From: Nitrosomonadales bacterium | Lineage (GTDB): Bacteria > Pseudomonadota > Gammaproteobacteria > Burkholderiales > SG8-41 | Assembly: GCA_009885185.1 (NCBI GenBank) | Contig: VFLF01000622.1 | Span: 1 to 5,344, forward strand | Direction of reading: 5' to 3' | Length of the DNA: 5,344 bases | The notes under the pieces: model-generated | Seen by the model: only the letters and a program-made list of their open reading frames with translations | Database searches by the model: none | What the model was told of the DNA's origin: nothing | Translations under genes and position numbers: made by a program | Shown: positions 1 to 5,344 of the stretch, piece by piece | How positions within the stretch are numbered: position 1 is the stretch's first letter | How the letters are laid out: every line of letters begins with the position of its first letter

Positions 1-855
1 AATGAAGAGCTGGAGACCTCAAAAGAAGAACTGCAGTCGCTGAATGAAGAGACGGTTACAGTCAACGCCGAACTGAATGCCCGGATCGAGCAGTTGAGCC
101 GCGTGCAGAACGACATGAAGAACCTGCTCGACAATGTCAACGTGGGCACGCTGTTCCTCGATGGGCATCTGCTCATCCGCTGCTACACGCGCGAAGCGCT
201 GAGCCTCTATCGCCTGATTGCCTCCGACGTTGGCCGCCCGCTGGGCGACATCACGTCGAATATCGAGGGCGCGAACCTGCAAGCCGAAACGCAGACCGTG
301 CTCGATACGCTGATCCCCTGCGAGCGTGAAGTGCGCACCCGCAACGACACGTGGTTTCTGGCGCGCATTTACCCCTACCGCACACTGGAAAACGTCATTG
401 ACGGTGTGGTGCTGACGTTCACCGACGTGACCGATCTGAAGCGCGCCGCCGAAGCCGTTAAACGCAGCGAAGCTCAAATGGCGGCGGCACAGATATTGGC
501 CGAAGGCATCGTCGACACGGTCAGCGAGCCGCTGATCGTACTGGATGGCAGATTGCAGGTGGTTTCGGCCAGCCGTTCGTTCTACGCACATTTTCGCGTG
601 ATCGCGGAACAAACGGTGGGCCGCAAAATCTATGAGCTGGGCAACGGGCAGTGGGACATCCCGGCCCTGCGCGAACTGCTCGAGAACATTTTGCCGCGCG
701 ATCAGACGCTCGATGGCTATGAGGTGCAACACGACTTTCCCGGACTCGGCCCGCGCCGCATGGTGCTCAATGCGCGCCGCATTGTTACCGCGGCAGGGGA
801 TACCGAACTGATTCTGCTTGCGATAGCGACGCTGGAAGCACTGAAGGCGTCATGA
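1..855 (+). CDS. C-terminal part of a CheB/CheR-PAS type chemotaxis-signalling protein (5' end outside window)
   Basis: The reading frame is open from base 1 and ends at TGA 853-855, giving 284 visible residues. Residues 1-40 are a Glu/Leu/Asn-rich coiled coil (NEELETSKEELQSLNEE) of the kind that follows the CheR methyltransferase domain in CheB-CheR-PAS fusions. A first PAS domain covers about 42-146 (SDVGRPLGDI, then the closing VVLTFTDVTDLKRAA), and a second about 168-276 with the family hallmark YELGNGQWDIPALRELLENI at 211-230. No transmembrane segment is visible, so this part should be cytosolic. A TTG at 94-96 could be taken for a start, but it lies inside the coiled coil and homologous sequence continues upstream to the edge, so the gene is 5'-truncated by the window. 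The protein ends straight after PAS 2, with no kinase domain, and the next gene starts within its stop codon. The CheB and CheR domains are inferred from the family and not seen. PAS ligand unknown. Confidence 0.88.
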   Translation, partial: NEELETSKEELQSLNEETVTVNAELNARIEQLSRVQNDMKNLLDNVNVGTLFLDGHLLIRCYTREALSLYRLIASDVGRPLGDITSNIEGANLQAETQTVLDTLIPCEREVRTRNDTWFLARIYPYRTLENVIDGVVLTFTDVTDLKRAAEAVKRSEAQMAAAQILAEGIVDTVSEPLIVLDGRLQVVSASRSFYAHFRVIAEQTVGRKIYELGNGQWDIPALRELLENILPRDQTLDGYEVQHDFPGLGPRRMVLNARRIVTAAGDTELILLAIATLEALKAS

Positions 856-2654
856 ACCCGTCCGACGAAAAAAAGCCTTTCGATCCGCAAATGCGCGCGG
901 CGGCCGAGGCGCAACTCGCAAAAGCCGGATCGGCAACGAACTCTACACGCCCAAGCGGCGACCTGCTGCATGAGTTGCAGGTGCATCAGATCGAGCTGGA
1001 GATGCAAAACGAGGCCTTGCGGCAGGCGCAGATTGCGCTTGGGGAATCGCGTGACCGCTACGTGGATCTGTATGAGTTCGCACCGACCGGCTATCTCACC
1101 CTTACCCCCGACGGCATGATTGCGGAAATCAACCTCACCGGCACGCGGATGCTGGGCGTGGAACGCAAGACGCTGTTGCGCCGGCGCTTTGCTTCTTTCG
1201 TGATTGCGGAAGACCAGAATCGCTGGACACAACATTTCGTAAACTTGAAAAGAACCGGCGTGCAAGGCAGTCTGGAACTCGCCTTGCAACGTGGCGACGG
1301 CGTGATTTTTCATGGGCAGCTCGACTGCAATCTGCACGACACCGGCGGCGGCGCTGCGACAGTACGCCTCGTCCTCAGCGATATTACTTCGCGCAAGCAG
1401 GCGGAAGCCGCGCGCGAACGTCTGGGTCAATTGCTGTCGGACAAGAACATCGAGCTCGAGCGCGCCACGGCGGCGGCGGAAAAATCCAGTCTCGCCAAAT
1501 CAGATTTCCTCTCCAGCATGAGCCATGAGTTGCGCACACCGCTCAATGCGATCCTCGGATTTACCCAACTGCTGGACACCGGCGTGTCGCCGACGACACC
1601 CGCCCAGAAGCGCGGCATCGAGCAGATACTCAAGGCCGGGTGGTACCTGCTGGAACTCATTAACGAAATTCTCGATCTCGCGCTGATTGAGTCCGGCAAG
1701 CTGTCACTGTCGATGGAGCCGATGACGCTGTCCGCAGTGATGCAGGAATGCGAGGCCCTGATAGAGCCGCTGGCGGCAAAGCGCGCCATCCGCATAACCT
1801 TTCCCATGCTCGAACACTCCTACTTTGTCGAAGGCGACCGCGTTCGGGTAAAGCAGTTGCTCATCAACCTGCTGACCAACGCGATCAAATACAACAAGCC
1901 GGATGGAACGGTCACCGTAGACTTCAAACTGAGCACACCGGGGCGCATACGCCTTTGTGTCGAGGACACCGGCGACGGCTTGTCTGAGGAAAAACTCGCC
2001 CATCTGTTTCAGCCGTTTAACCGGCTCGGGCAAGAGACAGGCCCCGAGGAAGGCACCGGCATCGGCCTGACCGTATGCAAGCGGCTGATTGAATTGATGG
2101 GCGGCGCGATCGGCGCGGAAAGCACGGTGGGCAAGGGCAGCGTGTTCTGGATTGAACTGAATCTGACGGCGGAACCAAAACCTGTTTTCGATCCAGCCAA
2201 ACCCAGCGCAGCCACGCCCGCACCATTGCCGGACGGCGCGCCAATGCACACGCTGCTCTATGTTGAGGACAACCCGGCCAATCGGATGCTGGTCGAGGAA
2301 CTTATCAAGCGCCGTTCCGACATTCGATTACTCACCGCACAGGATGGCGTCACCGGCGTCGAGATGGCGCGCACCTGCCAACCCGACATTATCCTGCTGG
2401 ACATCAACCTGCCCGGCATCAGCGGGCTGCAGGTGCTGGAAATCCTCGCCGCGACGCCAGCAACGGCACACGTCCCGGTGGTAGCGCTGAGCGCCAACGC
2501 CATGCCGAGCGATATCGAGAATGGTCTGGCCGCAGGATTCTTCCGTTACCTCACCAAACCGATCAAGATCAACGAGTTTATGGATATGCTGGACGTGGCG
2601 CTGAAATTTGCGCAAACAGGCGTGAAGGCTACGACCGCCGGCGCAGCAAAATAG
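852..2654 (+). CDS. Soluble hybrid sensor histidine kinase (PAS-HisKA-HATPase-REC)
   Basis: A 600-residue protein. Residues 37-66 form a helical lead (ELQVHQIELEMQNEALRQAQ) and 68-182 a PAS domain closing with VLSDITSRKQAE. HisKA covers about 215-280 with the H-box SHELRTP and the predicted phospho-acceptor His225. The HATPase domain, about 327-438, has the N-box (Asn339, Asn343), G1 (EDTGDG, 371-376), the F-box (LFQPF) and G2 (GTGIGL, 401-406). A Pro/Ala-rich linker (439-464) leads to a receiver domain at about 466-585 with acidic Glu472/Asp473, phospho-acceptor Asp517, Ser547 and Lys569 (YLTKP). All catalytic motifs look intact. There is no membrane segment, Hpt or DNA-binding domain, so it should sense cytosolic signals and pass phosphate to a separate partner, perhaps encoded outside the window. 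The ATG overlaps the upstream TGA by 4 bp (ATGA); GAAGG four bases upstream is a poorly spaced Shine-Dalgarno, which suggests translational coupling. The input signal is unknown. Confidence 0.95.
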   Translation: MNPSDEKKPFDPQMRAAAEAQLAKAGSATNSTRPSGDLLHELQVHQIELEMQNEALRQAQIALGESRDRYVDLYEFAPTGYLTLTPDGMIAEINLTGTRMLGVERKTLLRRRFASFVIAEDQNRWTQHFVNLKRTGVQGSLELALQRGDGVIFHGQLDCNLHDTGGGAATVRLVLSDITSRKQAEAARERLGQLLSDKNIELERATAAAEKSSLAKSDFLSSMSHELRTPLNAILGFTQLLDTGVSPTTPAQKRGIEQILKAGWYLLELINEILDLALIESGKLSLSMEPMTLSAVMQECEALIEPLAAKRAIRITFPMLEHSYFVEGDRVRVKQLLINLLTNAIKYNKPDGTVTVDFKLSTPGRIRLCVEDTGDGLSEEKLAHLFQPFNRLGQETGPEEGTGIGLTVCKRLIELMGGAIGAESTVGKGSVFWIELNLTAEPKPVFDPAKPSAATPAPLPDGAPMHTLLYVEDNPANRMLVEELIKRRSDIRLLTAQDGVTGVEMARTCQPDIILLDINLPGISGLQVLEILAATPATAHVPVVALSANAMPSDIENGLAAGFFRYLTKPIKINEFMDMLDVALKFAQTGVKATTAGAAK

Positions 2655-2716
2655 CACTAGGATGGATTTTGGGGATGGCGTGGTTGTGCAGGTCGATGTT
2701 CATGGGGCGACGAATC

Positions 2717-3226
2717 CTAAAAATTGGGACGTTTTAACAAGCGCTGCCCGATGGACACGGAGTAGGAAGTCGGCACATGACAACTCCAGTCCAGCGTGTG
2801 CTGCCGCTCGCAGATGCGCCAGCCATCCGGCGTGCGGCGCAAGCGGTCAAGGTAGCGCAGGCTGCGCATGGTGACCTGCTCCTTGGCATCGGGTGATGCG
2901 CCCGGCAGCACCAGAAACGCAATCGCATTGGTTTCCGTCTCGGCGACATCGCCTTCGAGCAGGTTGTAATTCAGATTGCCCATGAAGTGCGTGGTGATCT
3001 TCCATGCGCCGGATTGGTGATTCCTGAACACCGTGAATCCTTCCATTACCGCATCAATGCCCACCGCCAGCGGACGGTCGTCGAACTTGGCGCGCACATC
3101 TTCGGTAAAACACCGGCGCACCTGATCCTGATTGCCCTGATCGAGCCCCTGATAGTAACGGGACAACACGTCGTGTATGGCGGCGCGGTCGAGCAGCGTT
3201 TGAAGGTCTTTGGGGGTGTGTGCCAT
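2717..3226 (-). CDS. SnoaL-like / NTF2-like domain protein
   Basis: A 169-residue protein with the SnoaL/NTF2-like cone-fold signature: an N-terminal helix pair (IHDVLSRYYQGLDQGNQDQV, 17-36), CFTEDV (39-44), THFMGN (79-84), an acidic GDVAETET strand (92-99) and the closing RYLDRLRRTPDGWRICERQ strand pair (124-142) ending in LDW. This family includes small cyclases, dehydratases and many uncharacterised proteins; no specific reaction can be assigned. The length suits a single-domain member, and no signal peptide is seen, so it is probably cytosolic. The frame stays open to an ATG at 3289, but the start at 3226 is preferred because GGAG lies 8 bases before it and family-like sequence begins soon after; the two further upstream ATGs (3250 and 3289) have no Shine-Dalgarno that I can see. 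It is divergent from the Bug receptor gene and convergent with the kinase gene. The family call is firm; the function is not. Confidence 0.88.
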   Translation of the reverse strand: MAHTPKDLQTLLDRAAIHDVLSRYYQGLDQGNQDQVRRCFTEDVRAKFDDRPLAVGIDAVMEGFTVFRNHQSGAWKITTHFMGNLNYNLLEGDVAETETNAIAFLVLPGASPDAKEQVTMRSLRYLDRLRRTPDGWRICERQHTLDWSCHVPTSYSVSIGQRLLKRPNF

Positions 3227-3234
3227 GCGGGTTT

Positions 3235-3238
3235 CTCC
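3235..3238 (-). promoter_or_regulatory. Ribosome binding site GGAG that decides the SnoaL-like start
   Basis: On the - strand the sequence reads GGAG, eight bases, then ATG at 3226. Spacing and match are good, whereas the in-frame ATGs further upstream at 3250 and 3289 have no comparable site. This shortens the open frame by 21 codons. Confidence 0.65.
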
Positions 3239-3271
3239 GTAACAAGTCATGAATGGGCGGGCCGGGGAAGT

Positions 3272-3282
3272 ATTGTATTTTA
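3272..3282 (-). promoter_or_regulatory. Candidate -10 region for the SnoaL-like gene
   Basis: Two overlapping sigma-70-like -10 hexamers lie on the - strand: TAAAAT (3277-3282) and TACAAT (3272-3277), each matching TATAAT at 5 of 6 positions, in an AT-rich patch that stands out from its GC-rich surroundings. Transcription would begin near 3265, about 40 bases before the chosen ATG. I find no good -35 hexamer at the usual spacing, so this is tentative. Confidence 0.3.
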
Positions 3283-3300
3283 CGTTCAAAACACATGGGC

Positions 3301-3330
3301 TTGACGCGCGGCTCCGCGCAATCGCACAAT
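3301..3330 (+). promoter_or_regulatory. Candidate sigma-70 promoter for the first Bug receptor gene, with an inverted repeat in its spacer
   Basis: A -35 hexamer TTGACG (3301-3306, 5 of 6 to consensus) is followed after 18 bases by CACAAT (3325-3330, 4 of 6). The inverted repeat GCGCGG / CCGCGC (3306-3311 and 3314-3319, two-base centre) lies between them, where a bound regulator would block polymerase. Initiation near 3337 would exclude the ATG at 3329 and supports the start at 3374. The hexamers are seen in the sequence; promoter activity and operator role are inferred. Confidence 0.35.
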
Positions 3331-3373
3331 GCCTTACACAACAACTACCCTGTCATTCCCGCGAAGCACGCCC

Positions 3374-4354
3374 ATGCCTATCAAACTGATAACCGCACTC
3401 CACACATTAGCCGGCGCCGCTATTGCCATCATCACCCCCCACGCCGCCGCGCAGGATTATCCCAACAAGGTCGTGCGCCTGATCGTGCCCTATCTGCCCG
3501 GCGGCTCTACCGATATCGTGGCGCGCATCCTGTCGGCGCGGTTGACCGAATCGTTCAAGCAGCAGGTGATCGTTGACAACCGCGGCGGCGGCGCCTCCAT
3601 CACCGGCACCGAGGCCGTGGCACGCGCGGCGCCCGACGGCTATACCCTGCTGCTGGGCAATATCGCACTGGGCGCCAATCCCAGCCTGTTTCGCAAGCTG
3701 CCTTACGATGCCGAACGCGACCTGACACCCGTGGCGCTGGTCGCCATCATGCCGACCGTGCTGGTCGCGCACCCGTCTCTGCCCGTGCGCAACGTGAAGG
3801 ATTTGATCGCCTTCGCCAAACAGCGTCCCGGCGCGCTCAACTACGGCTCGGCGGGCAACGGCAGCGTCAATCACTTGACGATGGAAGTGTTCCGCTGGAT
3901 GGCCGGCATCGAGGTGGTGCATGTGCCCTACAAGGGCGGCGCGCCGGCGTTCACCGATGTCATCGGCGGCCAGCTTCCGCTGATGTTTCCCACCATCGTG
4001 ATGTCCAACCACCACATCAAAACCGGCCGCCTCACGCCGCTGGGCATCAGCAGCGCCAAGCGTTCCAGCGTGCTGCCGAACATTCCCACCGTCGCCGAGA
4101 GCGGACTGCCCGGCTTTGATGTCAACGAGTGGCAAATGCTGATGGCGCCCGCGCGCACGCCGCCGGGGATTATCGAGCGCGTGCATGCCGAGCTGGTCAA
4201 GGCGCTACAAGTGCCCGAAGCGCGTGAACGCATAGTCGCGCTGGGCGCGGAGCCCATCGGCGCGCCGCCCAAGGAAGCCGCCGCGTTCTTGAAGAATGAA
4301 ATGGCGCGCTGGGCGCGCGTGTCGAAGGAAGCGAAGATTCCGCTGGTGGATTAA
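3374..4354 (+). CDS. Bug/TctC family periplasmic substrate-binding protein
   Basis: A 326-residue receptor of the tripartite tricarboxylate transporter (TTT) family, which binds small carboxylates or similar solutes in the periplasm for a TctA/TctB-type permease. The N-terminus is a Sec signal peptide: Lys4, a hydrophobic core at about 5-21 and an AAA-Q cleavage site after Ala26. The mature part begins QDYPNKVVRLIVPY and carries the binding-loop motif PGGSTD (42-47), VDNRGGG (67-73), AAPDGYTLL (85-93), PYDAERDL (110-117), NYGSAG (156-161), VPYKGGAPA (184-192), IPTVAESGLPGFD (237-249) and APARTPPG (258-265). These are the usual Bug landmarks, and the length is typical. The frame extends to an ATG at 3329, but only the start at 3374 puts the signal peptide at the N-terminus. 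The Shine-Dalgarno is weak (GAAG, 7 bases before the ATG). No permease gene is near, and the ligand cannot be read from sequence. Confidence 0.95.
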   Translation: MPIKLITALHTLAGAAIAIITPHAAAQDYPNKVVRLIVPYLPGGSTDIVARILSARLTESFKQQVIVDNRGGGASITGTEAVARAAPDGYTLLLGNIALGANPSLFRKLPYDAERDLTPVALVAIMPTVLVAHPSLPVRNVKDLIAFAKQRPGALNYGSAGNGSVNHLTMEVFRWMAGIEVVHVPYKGGAPAFTDVIGGQLPLMFPTIVMSNHHIKTGRLTPLGISSAKRSSVLPNIPTVAESGLPGFDVNEWQMLMAPARTPPGIIERVHAELVKALQVPEARERIVALGAEPIGAPPKEAAAFLKNEMARWARVSKEAKIPLVD

Positions 4355-4371
4355 CTCAAAAAGGCATTTCA

Positions 4372-4452
4372 GCCACAGAGAACACAGAGTTCACCGAGGA
4401 AAAGCACCCCGAAACTCTCCGCGCCCTCTGTGTTCTCTGTGTTCTCTGTGGC
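4372..4452. repeat. Long imperfect inverted repeat made of 9-base CTCTGTGTT units
   Basis: The left arm (4372-4399) and right arm (4425-4452) pair over 28 bases with 3 mismatches. The outer 18 bases (GCCACAGAGAACACAGAG against CTCTGTGTTCTCTGTGGC) are perfect. The loop is 25 bases (4400-4424). The right arm is itself a tandem repeat: CTCTGTGTT at 4426-4434 and 4435-4443, then CTCTGTGG at 4444-4451. The left arm mirrors this with one decayed unit (TTCACCGAG, 4390-4398). From memory, closely similar CACAGAG-unit hairpins are scattered between genes in many environmental bacterial genomes, so I read this as a dispersed non-coding repeat and not a gene. Confidence 0.85.
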
Positions 4453-4464
4453 AAATTGTTTTTT
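4372..4464 (+). terminator. Probable rho-independent terminator after the first Bug gene
   Basis: The hairpin 4372-4452 starts 18 bases after the stop codon of the Bug gene and is followed by AAATTG and a run of six T (4459-4464). The six-base gap before the T-run is wider than ideal. On the - strand the same hairpin is followed, after about nine bases, by five T (complement of 4358-4362), so it could also stop transcription from the opposite Bug gene. The structure is seen; the terminator role is inferred. Confidence 0.5.
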
Positions 4465-4475
4465 CCAAAACAATT
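4454..4475. repeat. Small perfect hairpin AATTGTTTT / AAAACAATT
   Basis: Nine-base arms at 4454-4462 and 4467-4475 pair perfectly around a TTCC loop. The structure is AT-rich and sits directly beside the larger hairpin, overlapping its T-run. It may be part of the terminator for the - strand gene or the edge of the repeat element. Confidence 0.6.
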
Positions 4476-4479
4476 AGAT

Positions 4480-4491
4480 CGGCGCGCGCCG
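4480..4491. repeat. 12-bp perfect palindrome CGGCGCGCGCCG
   Basis: The twelve bases equal their own reverse complement and end one base before the stop codon of the - strand Bug gene. Such short GC palindromes can occur by chance in GC-rich DNA. It may add structure to the 3' end of that transcript; no function is assigned. Confidence 0.5.
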
Positions 4492-4492
4492 C

Positions 4493-5344
4493 TCACTCCA
4501 CCTTAATCCCCGCCGCCTTCACCACCTTCGGCCACATCGCCAGTTCCGCGCGGATCAGCGCGGCGAAATCTTCCGGCTTGCTGGCGATGGCATCAACGCC
4601 TTCGTTGGCGAACACTTTTTTGACTTCTGCCGACTGCAGCGCGCGCGCCACCTCGGCGTGAATTTTTGCGATCACCGCCGGCGGCGTTTTGGCTGGCGCG
4701 AACATGCCGTTCCATGGCCCGTGGTCGTAACCCGGCACGCCGGATTCAGCAAACGTGGGTATCTCCGGCGCGGCGGGCGTGCGCGCCGCCGTGGTCACCG
4801 CCAGCGCGCGCAGCCGGCCACTGCGCACATGCGGCAGCACGCCGACGGTGGTGCCGATGTTTAACTGCACCTGCCCGCCGATGGCCGCCGTTACCGCCGG
4901 GCCGCCGCCGGTGTACGGCACATGCACAAGGTCGATGCCGGTCATGGTTTTCAGCAGCTCCATCGACATATGCGTGCCGCTCGCCAGTCCCGCCGAGGCG
5001 TAGTTGATCGTGCCGGGCTTGGCCTTGGCCAGCGCCAGCAGGTCTTGCAGCGATTTCACCGCAAATGTCGGATGTGCCGCCAGCAGATTGGCAAAGCGCG
5101 TCAACTGCGACACCGGCGCGAGATCGCGTTCGGTGTCGTACGGCACGCGTTTGTAAATGCTCGGATTCACCGTGATACCCGCCGCCACCACCAGCAGTGT
5201 GTGGCCGTCGGGCGCGGCGCGCACCACCAGCTCGGTGCCGATCATGGTGCCCGCGCCGGGACGGTTATCCACCACCACCGGTTGTTTGAATGCGTCAGAC
5301 AGGCGTTGCGCAATCAGCCGCGCGGTGAGGTCGGTCGAAGCACC
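4493..5344 (-). CDS. Bug/TctC family periplasmic substrate-binding protein (N-terminus outside window)
   Basis: The - strand frame is open from the right edge (first codon GGT at 5344) to TGA at 4493-4495, giving 283 residues. It begins in the middle of the first binding loop (GASTD, equivalent to residues 43-47 of the neighbouring receptor), so the signal peptide and about 42 residues are missing. A GTG at 5278 is an internal Val, not the start. Bug landmarks follow: VDNRPGAG (25-32), AAPDGHTLL (43-51), PYDTERDL (68-75), NYASAG (114-119), HVPYTGGGPA (141-150), IPTFAESGVPGYD (195-207) and APAKTPPA (216-223). Hand alignment to the other receptor gives about 128 identities over 283 positions with no internal gap. 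It should bind a small organic solute in the periplasm; the ligand is unknown. It converges on the other Bug gene, so the two are transcribed separately. Confidence 0.93.
   Translation of the reverse strand, partial: GASTDLTARLIAQRLSDAFKQPVVVDNRPGAGTMIGTELVVRAAPDGHTLLVVAAGITVNPSIYKRVPYDTERDLAPVSQLTRFANLLAAHPTFAVKSLQDLLALAKAKPGTINYASAGLASGTHMSMELLKTMTGIDLVHVPYTGGGPAVTAAIGGQVQLNIGTTVGVLPHVRSGRLRALAVTTAARTPAAPEIPTFAESGVPGYDHGPWNGMFAPAKTPPAVIAKIHAEVARALQSAEVKKVFANEGVDAIASKPEDFAALIRAELAMWPKVVKAAGIKVE

Noticed and set aside
19..732. Long open frame (237 codons) on the - strand opposite the PAS gene
   Set aside because: It lies wholly inside a recognisable PAS-coding frame, has no family-like motifs and is rich in Arg/His/Gln, as expected from the complement of GC-rich coding DNA.
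94..855. TTG at 94 as a true start for the first gene
   Set aside because: The same frame upstream to base 1 encodes the conserved coiled coil of CheB/CheR-PAS proteins, so the gene continues beyond the left edge.
717..1430. 237-codon - strand open frame opposite the kinase N-terminus
   Set aside because: It is antisense to conserved PAS sequence and has no recognisable domain.
3329..3373. ATG at 3329 as the start of the Bug gene
   Set aside because: It would put 15 extra residues before a good Sec signal peptide, has no Shine-Dalgarno and lies upstream of the predicted transcription start.
3407..4186. 259-codon - strand open frame opposite the first Bug gene
   Set aside because: The + strand encodes a complete, motif-rich Bug receptor across the same bases; the - strand translation is a low-complexity His/Gly/Arg/Ala shadow.
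4426..4452. The repeated CTCTGTGTT units as a CRISPR array
   Set aside because: The units are 9 bases, directly adjacent with no spacers, and form one arm of a hairpin.
4296..4661. + strand open frame reading through the hairpin repeat (SHREHRVHRGK and LCSLCSLWQ)
   Set aside because: The peptide simply translates the CACAGAG/CTCTGTG repeat and then runs antisense to the second Bug gene. Such frames are common false genes over this repeat.

Overview
The window looks like a chromosomal segment from a GC-rich betaproteobacterium, most likely Burkholderiales-like. The inference rests on two solitary Bug-type (TctC) periplasmic receptors with no TctA/TctB membrane genes beside them, on a CheB/CheR-PAS type chemotaxis-signalling protein, and on the GC-rich composition. 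No rRNA or other marker is present to fix the taxon. There is no CRISPR array, tRNA, rRNA or transposase gene. No wholly new system is evident; most of the interest lies in gene arrangement and in the intergenic repeats.

Left half (1-2654, + strand): a two-gene signalling unit. The first gene is cut by the window edge. What remains is the coiled coil and two PAS domains that normally form the C-terminal end of a CheB-CheR-PAS fusion. Its stop codon overlaps the start of a 600-residue soluble PAS / histidine kinase / receiver hybrid kinase (ATGA overlap), so the two are almost certainly co-transcribed and probably act together. The second gene supplies the kinase catalytic parts, which the visible end of the first protein lacks.

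Middle (2717-3373): a small SnoaL/NTF2-like protein lies on the - strand, converging on the kinase gene across a 62-bp gap with no clear terminator. It is divergent from the first Bug receptor. The 147-bp divergent region carries candidate promoters in both directions and a short inverted repeat.

Right half (3374-5344): two Bug/TctC solute receptors face each other tail to tail. A hand alignment over about 283 shared residues gives roughly 45% identity without internal gaps, so they are related but long-diverged paralogues. The second one runs off the right edge and lacks about its first 42 residues. The 138-bp gap between them holds a long imperfect hairpin built from 9-base units (CTCTGTGTT and its complement), followed by a T-run, a second small hairpin and a 12-bp palindrome. 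It probably serves as a transcription terminator and looks like a member of a dispersed repeat family.
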